A stretch of 64,000 nt of DNA from Bacteroides stercorirosoris (GTDB lineage: Bacteria > Bacteroidota > Bacteroidia > Bacteroidales > Bacteroidaceae), in contig NZ_FQZN01000015.1 of the NCBI RefSeq assembly GCF_900142015.1, positions 62,001-126,000 of the forward strand, in the 5' to 3' direction. The notes under the pieces were generated by a model. It saw only the letters and a list, made by a program, of their open reading frames with translations. It did not search any database and was not told the DNA's origin. The translations under genes and the position numbers were made by a program. Below, in pieces: positions 1 to 9,349 of the stretch. The stretch's first letter is position 1, and each line of letters begins with the position of its first letter.

Positions 1-2367
1 ATCCGTAAATGTATCCAGCTTCTTGAAAGGAGCACCGTCTACACTATATTCCAACACGCAGGCTTGCGGGCCGGCTGCACAGAAGATACCCACCGCACGG
101 CCTTCGAAAGAGAAAGAAAGACTGGCTCCGGCACGGTCAGCCACCAACATGGGAACATGCACAAAGCCTTTACGGGTATTCCCTTTCACTGTAGGCGTCC
201 AATCATCCACTACTTTCCAACCATTCAGTTGCTTGGCCAAACGAATATCGGCAAACATGCCCTTATCATAGGAATAAGCATCTATCGGTTGCTCCGGCAC
301 CTCATGCGGCTGAACCGTTTTCTGTGCCACATCCCCACTCCATTCAAGGTCGAAGAGACGATTGATAGCGGCAGCGTAATATTTATGCCCGTCCCAAGCA
401 GGATGCGTACCACCGAACTGCTTCCAGTCGAACTCGCCGTCACGCATGCGGTGTGCCACTTCCTCCGCCAGATTGATGGAAGAAACATTGTAATGATTAG
501 CCACACTTTCATGATTCATAATCACCTGAGGCTGTATTCCCTTGTCCAACAAAGGGATGAAAGGATCGTAAATAAAATGAAGCATGACAATGTCCATTTC
601 GGGGCTGGAAGTACGTGCATGGCGGATAATACCTTCCATGCCACGTGTTTGCTGAATATAGTTGAAGTAATTGGTATTGTCATTCACTGCCGCCTCAACA
701 AACAGCAAATCGGGTACACCTTTTTGCAGAACATCATTTTGGAACCGGAAAGAATGAGGTGTAGTTCCGGTGGAAGATATTCCGGCATCAATAAAAGTAA
801 ATTCCGTATCAGGGAAACGTTGTTTCAAATCTTCCTGTATCATATTCCGCCAACCACGCATTTCGGTAATGGAACCACCGAGAAAAGCAACGCAACCTTT
901 TTTCTCTTTCGCAAACTTCAGATAAGAGTTAGCAAGGCTACCACGTTGATGGAGCACTTGCTTCTTCTGATAATCCGGCTGATTACGGACAATGAAGTCA
1001 ACTACCGCTTCCGGATTTTCCAGACTATGGGGATGATGGTCACAACCGGGTTTCAGAATAATTTCTACAGGTCCGCCCAAAGTACGGTAGCGTTCAGCTA
1101 CAATCTTCATATTCTCTTCATTGGGGACTGTGCGATCACTATCACCACAAACACTGATAACAGGAATACCTGCATCGGCTAAAGGTTCCAGATTATCAAT
1201 CGGATTACCTTTGAAGTTATTCATCTGCCCATCAGTTAATCCCCACTCAGCAAGTAATCCGCTCCATAATTCCCTGTGCCTGCCGGGCCAGCTGAACACA
1301 TCACACACCGGGGCATCCACATAAATACAAGCCACTTTATCCGGGTTCTTCGCCCCCCAGTTGAAAGCAAACATACCGCCACGGCTGAAACCTTCCAGCG
1401 TTACTTTAGGAGACAAACGATAGTATCTGCGCATAATGTCGTAAAAGTCCGTACCCAGACGTTGAGCACGAGGACTACCGTAAAGATGTGTCAAATCGTA
1501 ATAAGCAACGTGGAAACCTTTTTCCAGCAAGGCTTTATCCACTGAGGGGAAAGCTCCAAAGAAAGCTGGACGCCATATCCAGGGACGGCCTTCAGCCACC
1601 TTACGGGGAACAACCACCGTAGCCTGGCGGGCATTGCAGATAAAATCGTAACGGTCGAATCCTTCCCATTGCGACTTCTTGCCGGGGAAGGGTTGGTCTG
1701 TTACAATGGCAGGTGCTTCGGTGCCGGTCAGCGTACGGTAAAGTTCACCTGCTATCAGGGCAGCACCTTGTTCATTGGGATGAATGCCATCGGTATAATA
1801 ATCGGGATGCGGTTTCAGAACCGTATAAAGGTCGACCATCGGCAGGTGGCGTTTCTTTGCGACACTGCGTATCACGGGAATAATACCGTTTGTAATAACG
1901 CTGTCATTGATGCCAAAATTTGATTTAGCTGCGGGAACAGGCAGACAAAGATAGACTTTTGGGTTTGAAGGCAGTTCCTGAAGAATATCCAGCATCTCTG
2001 TCAAATCTTTCTTGAAATCTTTTCCATAACGCCAGTTCCAGGGTTTGCTGTCATTGGTTCCTAACTTTATGGTGACAATATCCGGTTCAAACTTCAGGAG
2101 ATCGCGAAACTTCTGTTCGTGCATGTAAGGACGATCTCCTTTATTCAGCAGAACGCGGCCACTGACTCCGAAATTGCGGACATCGTACCCTTCGCCCAGA
2201 AGTTGGGAAAGCAAGCCCGGATAACTGTTCTGGAACTGATTTTTAATTCCTGAGCCATAAGTGATACTGTTTCCGACACAGGCAATCTTTACAGGTTTCT
2301 TTTCTTGTGCCACTGCCCACAGACTGAACAGGCACAAAAAAAGTAAAAGAGTGTTCTTTCTTCTCAT
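1..2367 (-). CDS. Multi-domain SGNH / alpha-beta hydrolase esterase (C-terminus cut by window edge)
   Basis: An open frame of 789 codons runs from an ATG at 2367 to the left edge without a stop. It begins with a signal peptide (hydrophobic run ending in WAVAQ). Residues about 25-210 form an SGNH/GDSL hydrolase (VGNSIT block, GTND, DGIHPN). Residues about 225-430 look like an alpha/beta hydrolase with nucleophile elbow GFSRGG. Residues about 488-680 form a second SGNH domain (LGGSIT, VNDN, THPAWDGH), followed by a beta-rich tail. SGNH enzymes of this kind often deacetylate plant polysaccharides in the periplasm or at the outer membrane, so that is the inferred role; the substrate is not visible. 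Three hydrolase domains in one chain is unusual. A -7 element lies on the same strand at 2413-2420. Confidence 0.8.
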   Translation of the reverse strand, partial: MRRKNTLLLFLCLFSLWAVAQEKKPVKIACVGNSITYGSGIKNQFQNSYPGLLSQLLGEGYDVRNFGVSGRVLLNKGDRPYMHEQKFRDLLKFEPDIVTIKLGTNDSKPWNWRYGKDFKKDLTEMLDILQELPSNPKVYLCLPVPAAKSNFGINDSVITNGIIPVIRSVAKKRHLPMVDLYTVLKPHPDYYTDGIHPNEQGAALIAGELYRTLTGTEAPAIVTDQPFPGKKSQWEGFDRYDFICNARQATVVVPRKVAEGRPWIWRPAFFGAFPSVDKALLEKGFHVAYYDLTHLYGSPRAQRLGTDFYDIMRRYYRLSPKVTLEGFSRGGMFAFNWGAKNPDKVACIYVDAPVCDVFSWPGRHRELWSGLLAEWGLTDGQMNNFKGNPIDNLEPLADAGIPVISVCGDSDRTVPNEENMKIVAERYRTLGGPVEIILKPGCDHHPHSLENPEAVVDFIVRNQPDYQKKQVLHQRGSLANSYLKFAKEKKGCVAFLGGSITEMRGWRNMIQEDLKQRFPDTEFTFIDAGISSTGTTPHSFRFQNDVLQKGVPDLLFVEAAVNDNTNYFNYIQQTRGMEGIIRHARTSSPEMDIVMLHFIYDPFIPLLDKGIQPQVIMNHESVANHYNVSSINLAEEVAHRMRDGEFDWKQFGGTHPAWDGHKYYAAAINRLFDLEWSGDVAQKTVQPHEVPEQPIDAYSYDKGMFADIRLAKQLNGWKVVDDWTPTVKGNTRKGFVHVPMLVADRAGASLSFSFEGRAVGIFCAAGPQACVLEYSVDGAPFKKLDTFTD

Positions 2368-2412
2368 GGTATTCTGATTTAAATTAATGCTTTATAGTGC
2401 TTTTTACCGGCA

Positions 2413-2444
2413 CAAAGATACATTTTTTTGAAATACAGAACCAA
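2413..2444 (-). promoter_or_regulatory. Bacteroides-type promoter of the esterase gene
   Basis: On the minus strand TATCTTTG (2420 to 2413) matches the Bacteroides -7 consensus TAnnTTTG, with TTGG near 2444-2441 at about the right spacing for a -33 element. The predicted start of transcription is about 40 bases before the ATG at 2367. Confidence 0.6.
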
Positions 2445-2449
2445 TTTGT

Positions 2450-4777
2450 TCATGAAAAGATGGAACGGTGCGCATTCATCTTCTCATAAGGCAATGTAAA
2501 CCAGAAAGTAGAACCTTTACCCAACTCCGATTCCACCCCAATCTCTCCTTTTAGCTCCTTAACTATATTCTGCGAGATTGCCAATCCCAGCCCTGTCCCT
2601 TGTTTAAATGAATCGAGTTTCACAAAACGGTTGAAGATAGCTTCTATATTCTCAGGTGGTATACCGGCCCCCGTATCGGCCACGAAGAAACGTATATAAC
2701 CATCTTTCGGCAAATCATATCCCATAGAAATACTTCCGGCTGTTGTGAACTTCATAGCATTGCTGATAAAGTTGTTTATAACCTGGGTAATTCTGCGCTG
2801 GTCAGTATACAATAATAGTTCAGGCAATGGAGTGACAGTAATCAGATCAACATTCTTATCGGTCAGCCTGATTCTGATAGCCTGCTCTATTTCAGACAAC
2901 ATCTTGTTAATGTCTATATTGGCATAGACATACTCCAGCGTACCTGCTTCAATCTTTGACAAATCAAGAATGTCATTTATAAGTTGTAATAAAAGCTCGT
3001 TGTTTTGCTCGATGATGCTAAGATACTCCTCTCTTTCCTCTTCCGAAACATCCGTAGCCAATATACTTGAGAAACCGACAATGGCATTAAGCGGAGTACG
3101 GATCTCATGACTCATATTAGCCAGGAAAGCGGATTTAATACGGTTCGATTCTTCCGCCTCCTCTTTAGCCAGACGCAATTTGCGTTCCATGATTTTCAAG
3201 TCGGTAATTTCCCATGCTGTATAAACAATCCATTTCCGACCATCGGAAAAGGTGATAAGGTTATTATTCTGAAAAGTGAAGCACTCTTCATTCTTGTTAG
3301 TGAAGAAGCGCCTTGTACCCGACTGGGCATTATTCGTTCTCACCAGCTCTTCATCTTCCTTCCTTATCAGTTTTGCGGCTTCGGGCATCACTTCAAAATC
3401 TGTTTTTCCGATCGCTTCCTTAGCCGGATATTCAAATAGTTCTTCCGCCTTCTTATTCCAGAAAGTATAACGCATATCGTTGTCCACGTCTTTCACCTTG
3501 GCAGCAATGGGAAGGTTATCAAGAATATTCTCCAACAGATGCAGATGCTTTTCACGCTCCCTTTCACTCAGAGTTTTTATGCGCCTGTTCATAAAGAAGA
3601 ATAAAATGAAGACGGCTGCACCTCCCAGTACAATTACAACATAAGTCATATTTCTCTGAATGAAGCTGGGCGGAACAGCATGAAAAATAGCATCTTGTGG
3701 AATATTTTTCAAAGAGCCTCCTTTATCAAGCAATGTCTGATAATTGAGATGCGTATCGGGTGCACCGGCAATAATTGTCTTCGCCTGATAGGTACCGTCA
3801 TCCTTTAGCGCACTCTTTATCTCGCTGACAACCGTATTTTCTATTTCAGGACTACTGATATAATGTCCGCCTACGAATAGCGAACGACTCTCTGTGTACT
3901 GGTCGGACAAAGTAAAAACCGGATTTTCAGCAGCATCGGAAATATAAGAGTGCATCCTTTCGTCGGGATAGTACCGTTCGGACAAGCTTTGACTGGATAT
4001 ATTCACCCACGAACAGTAAATAATACCGGTTTCTTTGCCATATGTACTAATCTCATGAAGCATTTCTTCCGAGTTAGTGTAAGGATAGGTAATAAAGCTT
4101 AATTCCAGTTCCGGGAAGTGTTGTTGATGAAGCTCTTCAAATTCTCTACGAATCAGTGAACAGACAAACCTGTCATCCGACAATAAAACAATCTTTTTCA
4201 TTTCGGGAGTAATTTGCTTCATCAGGTGTACGGTCTCCCGAATATAAACAGGTATGTTTACCGCAGTGATATTATAGCGTTCCTGCATCTCAGGCGTAGT
4301 TATAATCTGATCGGCGGTGATGTCCTTGCCACCATAATACTTATTTATATCTTCCGGCAGATGTGAGACCGAATGACAAATAATGGTAGGCACACCTTTC
4401 CAAATAGTATCAAAAAGCGGTTGACACACGTACCATCCCGGAGCACCTATAACAACCACAGCTTTAGGGGGGATCGGATATTTATTCTTCAGATATTCAG
4501 TCTTCTGTTCCACCTCTTCCTGATTATGAAGATGCCAAACGGTAAGGGCTTCCGAATATACCTTGAATGAATCTTCCTGATTGAATGTTTTTTCTACAGC
4601 CTCAAGCAAGTCATAGGCCCATTTCTCACGGAAAGTAGAGGAACTAATAAAAATTATATAATCCTGATTTTTTGTATCTGCCATCACTCTGGGAGCAAAC
4701 GAAAGACAAGCGAGAATAGTTATCGCAAGTATTCGGAATGTCAAAGGAGGATACAGAAGGATATTCTGATTTGGCAT
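2450..4777 (-). CDS. Membrane sensor histidine kinase with substrate-binding-like periplasmic domain
   Basis: A 775-residue protein. An N-terminal signal/anchor is followed by a long extracytoplasmic region (residues about 35-375) that resembles periplasmic binding proteins of the ABC-transporter type, one membrane helix (about 378-400), a PAS domain (about 415-530), a DHp helix pair with the H-box [12 protein letters not shown] (His near 558) and a HATPase domain with N-box ([11 protein letters not shown]), G1 (VADTGAGIP) and G2 (GTGLGLAIS). It ends right after the ATPase domain, so there is no receiver or DNA-binding domain, and no response regulator lies next to it. It should sense a periplasmic ligand and phosphorylate a partner encoded elsewhere. 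TAACTTTG on the minus strand at 4836-4829 is a likely -7 element. Confidence 0.85.
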   Translation of the reverse strand: MPNQNILLYPPLTFRILAITILACLSFAPRVMADTKNQDYIIFISSSTFREKWAYDLLEAVEKTFNQEDSFKVYSEALTVWHLHNQEEVEQKTEYLKNKYPIPPKAVVVIGAPGWYVCQPLFDTIWKGVPTIICHSVSHLPEDINKYYGGKDITADQIITTPEMQERYNITAVNIPVYIRETVHLMKQITPEMKKIVLLSDDRFVCSLIRREFEELHQQHFPELELSFITYPYTNSEEMLHEISTYGKETGIIYCSWVNISSQSLSERYYPDERMHSYISDAAENPVFTLSDQYTESRSLFVGGHYISSPEIENTVVSEIKSALKDDGTYQAKTIIAGAPDTHLNYQTLLDKGGSLKNIPQDAIFHAVPPSFIQRNMTYVVIVLGGAAVFILFFFMNRRIKTLSEREREKHLHLLENILDNLPIAAKVKDVDNDMRYTFWNKKAEELFEYPAKEAIGKTDFEVMPEAAKLIRKEDEELVRTNNAQSGTRRFFTNKNEECFTFQNNNLITFSDGRKWIVYTAWEITDLKIMERKLRLAKEEAEESNRIKSAFLANMSHEIRTPLNAIVGFSSILATDVSEEEREEYLSIIEQNNELLLQLINDILDLSKIEAGTLEYVYANIDINKMLSEIEQAIRIRLTDKNVDLITVTPLPELLLYTDQRRITQVINNFISNAMKFTTAGSISMGYDLPKDGYIRFFVADTGAGIPPENIEAIFNRFVKLDSFKQGTGLGLAISQNIVKELKGEIGVESELGKGSTFWFTLPYEKMNAHRSIFS

Positions 4778-4861
4778 AGAGATAAAGATTTAAATATAAA
4801 ACAGCAAAAGCCTCTCAACTAATTGCTGCAAAGTTAGAAAAAAATAAATGCATAAGAAGTT

Positions 4862-5041
4862 TCAGGTAACAAATTTGCTTTTTACGTTCATCTTTTTGCA
4901 ATTTATATCCCCTAAAGTACTTATCTCAAGGCAATATCCCTTTGGAATTTCAATAACCCGATATGGCTACTTCTTACGGACAACTCTCTCTTCCTCCCAT
5001 TCAAGCTCTCCATACTTTTGTTGGTAAGTTATAAGTGAATA
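4862..5041 (-). pseudogene. Possible decayed coding remnant downstream of the YjbR gene
   Basis: In the minus-strand frame ending with TGA at 4864-4862 about 59 codons are open except for one TAG at 4969-4967. The reading on both sides of that TAG looks protein-like (YGELEWEEERVVRKK, then PYRVIEIPKGYCLEIS). No start codon or family is recognised. It may be the tail of a lost gene, or chance. Confidence 0.2.
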
Positions 5042-5042
5042 G

Positions 5043-5432
5043 CTATTGAAAAGTTACATCACCCGATTGTAACATATCCCGTTCTTTCTTCGTCAAATTC
5101 TTAACCACGATATCATAGGATTTTCTTACCAGTTCCTTTATTTTAGCATCTGATACATCCTGATTGAAATAAACACTAATCCAGTATTTCTTATTCATGT
5201 GCCAGCCCGGTTTTATGCCAGCATACCCGCTTTGCAGTTCACTCGACTCTTCCGGATTGCATTTGATGCAACAAAAATCAAAAACCTCAATATTTACAAA
5301 ACAGAACCATTTATCCAAGACATAAAAACACAGAACATCACGACTGTATCTATCAGCCACATTGGGAAATGGCATTTTCTCATGAACCCCTTCAAATGAA
5401 AGGCAGTACTCTCTAAAATCTTCAATATTCAT
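5043..5432 (-). CDS. MmcQ/YjbR family protein
   Basis: A 129-residue soluble protein of the MmcQ/YjbR family (CyaY-like fold), whose members are small, widespread and of uncertain function; some are suggested to bind DNA. The N-terminal MNIEDFREYCLSFEGVHEKM, the PFPNVADRYSRDVLCFYV stretch and the central tryptophan-rich HMNKKYWISVYF are typical. The full family length is present. It is transcribed toward the sensor kinase gene but separated from it by about 265 bases, and is probably monocistronic. Confidence 0.8.
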   Translation of the reverse strand: MNIEDFREYCLSFEGVHEKMPFPNVADRYSRDVLCFYVLDKWFCFVNIEVFDFCCIKCNPEESSELQSGYAGIKPGWHMNKKYWISVYFNQDVSDAKIKELVRKSYDIVVKNLTKKERDMLQSGDVTFQ

Positions 5433-5494
5433 ATCTCTTAAGCATTAAAATATAAAATTGAACTGAAAATGTGGGGAAATTTTAGATAAAAGAA

Positions 5495-5528
5495 AAAGCT
5501 AAGTGTTGATTACTCAATACTTAGCTTT
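5495..5528 (-). terminator. Rho-independent terminator of tRNA-Leu
   Basis: A near-perfect 15-bp stem (arms 5495-5509 and 5514-5528, TTAC-type loop) begins nine bases past the tRNA 3' end on the minus strand and is followed there by a T-rich run. Confidence 0.75.
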
Positions 5529-5536
5529 CTTCTTTG

Positions 5537-5620
5537 TACCCAGACCCGGGGTCGAACCGGGATGGAAGTGAATCCACTGGTGTTTGAGACCAGCGCGTCT
5601 ACCGATTCCGCCATCTGGGC
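5537..5620 (-). tRNA. tRNA-Leu (anticodon CAA)
   Basis: An 84-base class II tRNA on the minus strand. The acceptor stem GCCCAGA pairs with TCTGGGT, the discriminator base is A, the T arm contains GGTTCGACCC, and the variable arm is long as in tRNA-Leu. The anticodon loop CTCAAAC, closed by GGT/ACC pairs, places anticodon CAA at 5586-5584, so it decodes UUG. The CCA end is not encoded. Confidence 0.95.
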
Positions 5621-5644
5621 ATGCTTGATTTCTCAATTGCGGTG

Positions 5645-5674
5645 CAAAGATACGGCTTTTTTCTAAACCTGCAA
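5645..5674 (-). promoter_or_regulatory. Promoter of tRNA-Leu
   Basis: On the minus strand TATCTTTG (5652 to 5645) is an exact -7 element, and TTG at 5674-5672 lies 19 bases upstream as the -33 element. The tRNA starts 24 bases downstream. Confidence 0.65.
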
Positions 5675-5777
5675 TACTTTTCCTAAAAAAAGGAGAAAAA
5701 ACTCATAAAACTCTCTACAAACATTCCTAGTTTCCAAAATATAGTGTACTTTAGCAGAAACTTTTAAAACAAACGAT

Positions 5778-6863
5778 ATGACAACAAATAAGGATAATTT
5801 CTGTGTTATCATGGGTGGCGGCATTGGCAGCCGTTTTTGGCCATTCAGCCGGAAAACACTCCCAAAACAGTTTCTGGACTTCTTCGGTACAGGCAGATCA
5901 CTGCTTCAACAGACCTTCGACCGTTTCAATAAAGTTATTCCCACAGAAAACATACTTATCGTTACAAACGACTTGTATGCCGACCTCGTAAAAGAACAGC
6001 TTCCCGAACTGAACCCCGAACAGATACTCCTGGAACCTACACGCAGAAATACTGCTCCATGCATCGCATGGGCGGCTTATCATATCCGCGCACTAAACCC
6101 AAACGCAAACATCGTTGTAGCCCCGTCCGACCATTTGATTCTGAAAGAAGATGAATTCCTCGACGCTATTGAGAAAGGCCTGACATTTGTATCCCAATCG
6201 GAAAAGCTGCTCACTCTTGGCATCAAACCTAATCGTCCCGAAACAGGTTACGGCTACATACAGATAGCCGAACAAGCCGGAGACAACTTCTATAAAGTGA
6301 AAACCTTTACCGAAAAGCCGGAACTGGAATTAGCAAAAGTATTCGTAGAAAGCGGAGAATTTTATTGGAACTCCGGTCTCTTCATGTGGAACGTAAACTC
6401 TGTCATCAAAGCTGTAGAAGCATTGCTCCCCGAACTGGCATCTAAACTGGCTCCAGGCAAGGACGTATACGGCACAGCCTCCGAAAAAGCATTCATTGAT
6501 GAAAACTTTCCTGCTTGTCCCAATGTATCCGTCGACTTCGGCATCATGGAAAAAGCAGATAACGTATATGTTTCTTTAGGAGACTTCGGATGGTCCGATT
6601 TAGGAACATGGGGCTCTTTGTACGACCTGTCTCCAAAGGACGAAACAGGAAACGTCACATTAAAATGCCAGTCTTTGCTATATAACAGCAAAGATAATAT
6701 CGTGGTGCTTCCACAAAACAAACTTGCCGTCATCGATGGATTGGAAGGTTACCTCATTGCCGAATCGGACAATGTACTGCTGATTTGTAAAAAGGATGAA
6801 GAACATTCCATCCGCAAATACGTAAACGACGCACAGATTAAATTGGGTGAAGACTACATTTAA
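5778..6863 (+). CDS. manC: Mannose-1-phosphate guanylyltransferase
   Basis: A 361-residue enzyme that makes GDP-mannose from mannose-1-phosphate and GTP in the cytoplasm, feeding fucose and mannose use in capsules, O-antigen and glycoproteins. The N-terminal nucleotidyltransferase signature GGGIGSRFWPFSRKTLPKQF (residues about 13-32), the VAPSDHLI block and the FTEKPE sugar-binding block are all visible. The protein ends after the guanylyltransferase part, so it lacks the C-terminal phosphomannose-isomerase domain of enterobacterial ManC. It is flanked by a tRNA and a convergent HIT gene, so it is monocistronic, and a terminator hairpin follows it. A weak -7-like TACTTTAG lies at 5747-5754. 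Confidence 0.9.
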   Translation: MTTNKDNFCVIMGGGIGSRFWPFSRKTLPKQFLDFFGTGRSLLQQTFDRFNKVIPTENILIVTNDLYADLVKEQLPELNPEQILLEPTRRNTAPCIAWAAYHIRALNPNANIVVAPSDHLILKEDEFLDAIEKGLTFVSQSEKLLTLGIKPNRPETGYGYIQIAEQAGDNFYKVKTFTEKPELELAKVFVESGEFYWNSGLFMWNVNSVIKAVEALLPELASKLAPGKDVYGTASEKAFIDENFPACPNVSVDFGIMEKADNVYVSLGDFGWSDLGTWGSLYDLSPKDETGNVTLKCQSLLYNSKDNIVVLPQNKLAVIDGLEGYLIAESDNVLLICKKDEEHSIRKYVNDAQIKLGEDYI

Positions 6864-6912
6864 TTGAAATTTGAGAACTGGAAGTCCGAACTTTCAGACA
6901 ACGATATAAGGA

Positions 6913-6945
6913 AACGGGGACTGAATTTTCACTTCAGTCCCCGTT
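6913..6945. terminator. Intrinsic terminator between convergent genes
   Basis: A perfect 13-bp stem (6913-6925 with 6933-6945, 7-base loop) ends in a T-rich stretch on the plus strand. It closes the guanylyltransferase gene and may also act on the convergent HIT gene. Confidence 0.8.
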
Positions 6946-6974
6946 CTTATTATTTAAAAGGAAGGAATATTCTT

Positions 6975-7367
6975 TCAGAGCGCCGCCCGAATCGCTTCGG
7001 AAACTGCCTTGAATTCTTCATCAGAAAGTTTAAGTTTAGGATTAGAAAACAACATATCTGATTCCTTCTGTATAGGAATAAGATGAATGTGCGCATGAGG
7101 CACTTCCAGACCGATCACTGCTTCGCCCACTTTCTTGCAAGGGAAAGCTTTCTCAATGGCACGGGCCACCTTCTTGGCAAAAACGTGCATTGCCGCCAGA
7201 TCTTCGTCATTTAAGTCAAAGATATAATCCACTTCCTGCTTGGGAACGACCAACGTGTGACCTTTCACCAACGGATTGATGTCCAGAAATGCAAAAAACT
7301 TATCGTCCTCCGCTACCTTGTAGCTCGGTATTTCACCAGCGATAATTCTACTGAATATTGTTGCCAT
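6975..7367 (-). CDS. HIT family nucleotide-binding protein
   Basis: A 130-residue histidine-triad protein. The signature HAHIHLIPI carries the His-x-His-x-His motif that hydrolyses nucleoside phosphoramidates or dinucleotides, and the N-terminal MATIFSRIIAGEIPSYKV is the usual family start. An ATG twelve codons upstream (7403) is in frame but adds MRACLILYIVKA, which is unlike the family, so the later start is preferred. It lies 53 bases downstream of greA on the same strand, and the two are probably co-transcribed. The physiological substrate cannot be read from sequence. Confidence 0.88.
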   Translation of the reverse strand: MATIFSRIIAGEIPSYKVAEDDKFFAFLDINPLVKGHTLVVPKQEVDYIFDLNDEDLAAMHVFAKKVARAIEKAFPCKKVGEAVIGLEVPHAHIHLIPIQKESDMLFSNPKLKLSDEEFKAVSEAIRAAL

Positions 7368-7420
7368 AGCTTTTACAATATATAAAATAAGGCAAGCCCG
7401 CATGCAGACCTGCCTTTACA

Positions 7421-7885
7421 TTAAAATGATATGTTCACTACTTCGAGGTTAATCATGCCCTGGGGCACTTTAATTTCAGCCACATCACCTACCTTCTTGC
7501 CAAGTAGACCTTGTGCAATCGGAGTGTTAACCGAAATCTTACCTTCTTTCAGGTTGGCTTCGCTTTCCGAAACAATGGTATAAGTCATCTTCATTCCATT
7601 CTTTACATTCTTCAGTTCCACCTTATTCAATATCTGCACGGAGTCTGTTTTCAACTTGGACTCATCAATAATCTTGGCATCTCCGATAACCATCTTCAAT
7701 TTATTGATTTTCATCTCAAGCATACCCTGAGCTTCTTTGGCGGCATCATACTCTGCATTCTCCGACAAGTCACCTTTATCACGTGCCTCGGCTATCGCAG
7801 CCGAAATCTTAGGACGCTCTACCGTCTCCAATTCTTTCAGTTCAGCCAACAATTTCTTGTAGCCTTCTTCTGACATATAAGCCAT
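7421..7885 (-). CDS. greA: Transcription elongation factor GreA
   Basis: A 154-residue factor that enters the RNA polymerase secondary channel and stimulates cleavage of backtracked RNA. The N-terminal coiled coil carries the conserved acidic tip ARDKGDLSENAEYDAAKEAQ, and the C-terminal FKBP-like domain ends in PQGMINLEVVNISF. An AGGAGG-like sequence sits just upstream of the ATG on the minus strand, which is unusual in this window and may mark strong initiation. An in-frame ATG three codons in is an alternative start. It is likely co-transcribed with the HIT gene. Confidence 0.95.
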   Translation of the reverse strand: MAYMSEEGYKKLLAELKELETVERPKISAAIAEARDKGDLSENAEYDAAKEAQGMLEMKINKLKMVIGDAKIIDESKLKTDSVQILNKVELKNVKNGMKMTYTIVSESEANLKEGKISVNTPIAQGLLGKKVGDVAEIKVPQGMINLEVVNISF

Positions 7886-7935
7886 ACTTTTTTCCTCCTT
7901 TTTAGTTTCTAAATGGTATTATATAACAAAAAGAA

Positions 7936-7960
7936 TTCCAACATGGTCAGCATGCTGGAA
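7936..7960 (-). terminator. Terminator of the thioredoxin-fold lipoprotein gene
   Basis: On the minus strand TTCCAGCATG - loop - CATGTTGGAA (one G:T pair) is followed by TTCTTTTTGTT. It lies between the end of the lipoprotein gene (8069) and the start of greA (7885). Confidence 0.75.
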
Positions 7961-8068
7961 CCCTCTTTCGATTTTTCTTTTGCAAAGATAGCCTTTTAAT
8001 TAATGCGTGTCAAGCAAAAATTGCTGCTATGTAACATATTTAAATAAAAACTTCTAATTTATAACAAG

Positions 8069-9220
8069 TTACAACAGTGCTTTCACTGCGGCATCCAGGT
8101 CTTTTATAGTCTCTCCACGAGCACTCAACTCGCTATTCCGGTTAATCAGGAACAGTGAAGGAACCGATTTAACGTTGTACATAGCGGCTATATTTGAGTA
8201 AATTCCATTTGCATCGCGCACACAGGTCCAGGGCAGATTATCAGCTGTCGTTTTCCAGAAATGTTCGTCCGCATCCAGCGAAATCTGATAAATCACCAGT
8301 CCTTGGTCCTTATATTTAGTATACAGGTCGTTCAACAGAAAATTATGAGGAGCGGAAACGGCACTCTGATAGATGGTGAAGTCCAGCAACACCACTTTAC
8401 CTTTCAGTTCGCTCAATTTATGGGTATTACCTTTCATATCACGAAGGCTGATATCGATGATACCGGTTTCCGAAATGGCTTCTTCCGGCAATTCCAGCAC
8501 TTTCTGCTGAGGTGTACGGGTATTCTTCATTCCTTTAATCACGATATTATAGAGATTCTTGGAACGGTCGGCATGCGGATAAAAGTTGTTCAGGCTGGTT
8601 GCTACCGCTGCAAAACACTTGATATCATCCTTGTTGTTCAGAGGATCGAAAATAAGATAATTGTTCAGCTTCTGGAACAGGGCAAAATAAGCCGCAGCCG
8701 TGTTTGGAGCGGCGAAGATATATTTTGTTTTCACCTCATCCTTATAGTCCTTCATCAAGACAGACAGTTCTTCGTCGAAAACATCGGCACCTATCTGGTG
8801 AGCCTGCATTTTCTTAATCAGCTCATTTACCTTACTTTGTAGCTGCACTTGCTTCAATGTCAGCTCTTTAATCTTAATGCTGTTTGCCGAACCTTCCACC
8901 GTATAAGCGGTTGCAAAATCAGCATACGGGGCTTTCACCCCGACAGTTTCCGTAGAATCTACTGAGAAATTGATAACCTTGTCGTCCACACGCAGGCGGT
9001 AAAATTCCGGAGACTCCGGGCGTGTCTGTTTAAAACTGAAAGAACCGTCACCCTTCAATTTAACAGAATCCAAAGGTACGATACCTTCCAAAGCGGCAGC
9101 TTCCAGATACAGCATCTTGCCGTCGGCACCGGATACTTCGCCTTCAACCTTGAATTTCGGTTCAGAATTACATGCACTCAAAGCAATTACTACAAGTGCC
9201 ACAAAAAAAACTTTTTTCAT
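8069..9220 (-). CDS. DUF4369 / thioredoxin-fold lipoprotein lacking the CxxC
   Basis: A 383-residue lipoprotein (signal MKKVFFVALVVIALSAC, lipobox LSAC). Residues about 22-120 match the DUF4369 N-terminal domain often fused to TlpA-like thioredoxins in Bacteroides. The C-terminal 130 residues have the AhpC/TlpA fold (LKGKVVLLDF start, VKSVPSLFLINR with the cis-proline). Where the family has WCxxC the sequence reads TIYQSAVSAPHN (about residues 282-293), so both redox cysteines are gone. It therefore cannot act as a thiol oxidoreductase by the usual mechanism and may be a binding or scaffold protein on the periplasmic side of a membrane. It is monocistronic, with its own terminator. Confidence 0.8.
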   Translation of the reverse strand: MKKVFFVALVVIALSACNSEPKFKVEGEVSGADGKMLYLEAAALEGIVPLDSVKLKGDGSFSFKQTRPESPEFYRLRVDDKVINFSVDSTETVGVKAPYADFATAYTVEGSANSIKIKELTLKQVQLQSKVNELIKKMQAHQIGADVFDEELSVLMKDYKDEVKTKYIFAAPNTAAAYFALFQKLNNYLIFDPLNNKDDIKCFAAVATSLNNFYPHADRSKNLYNIVIKGMKNTRTPQQKVLELPEEAISETGIIDISLRDMKGNTHKLSELKGKVVLLDFTIYQSAVSAPHNFLLNDLYTKYKDQGLVIYQISLDADEHFWKTTADNLPWTCVRDANGIYSNIAAMYNVKSVPSLFLINRNSELSARGETIKDLDAAVKALL

Positions 9221-9278
9221 GTTCTGTTATTATGTTATTTATTATTTGTCGTCCGCATCCGTACCCCACCCGAGCCAT

Positions 9279-9349
9279 ACCTGCTCCACTGTTTCTCCAC
9301 TATTTCTCCACTTACGGGTACCTCCGAGTGGAGGAACAGTGGAGCAGGT
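9279..9349. repeat. Intergenic inverted and direct repeats of CTCCACT / AGTGGAG
   Basis: The 338-base gap between the divergent lipoprotein and pnp genes holds a perfect 15-bp inverted repeat (9279-9293 and 9335-9349) with an inner 7-bp inverted pair (9306-9312 and 9327-9333). The left side repeats CTCCACT three times at about 11-12 base spacing; the right side carries AGTGGAG and GTGGAG copies reaching about 9365. No gene was seen here. Confidence 0.75.

Noticed and set aside
64..1182. Long plus-strand open frame of 372 codons
   Set aside because: It lies antisense to the esterase gene, which has a signal peptide and three recognisable hydrolase domains; the plus-strand reading has no domain-like pattern.
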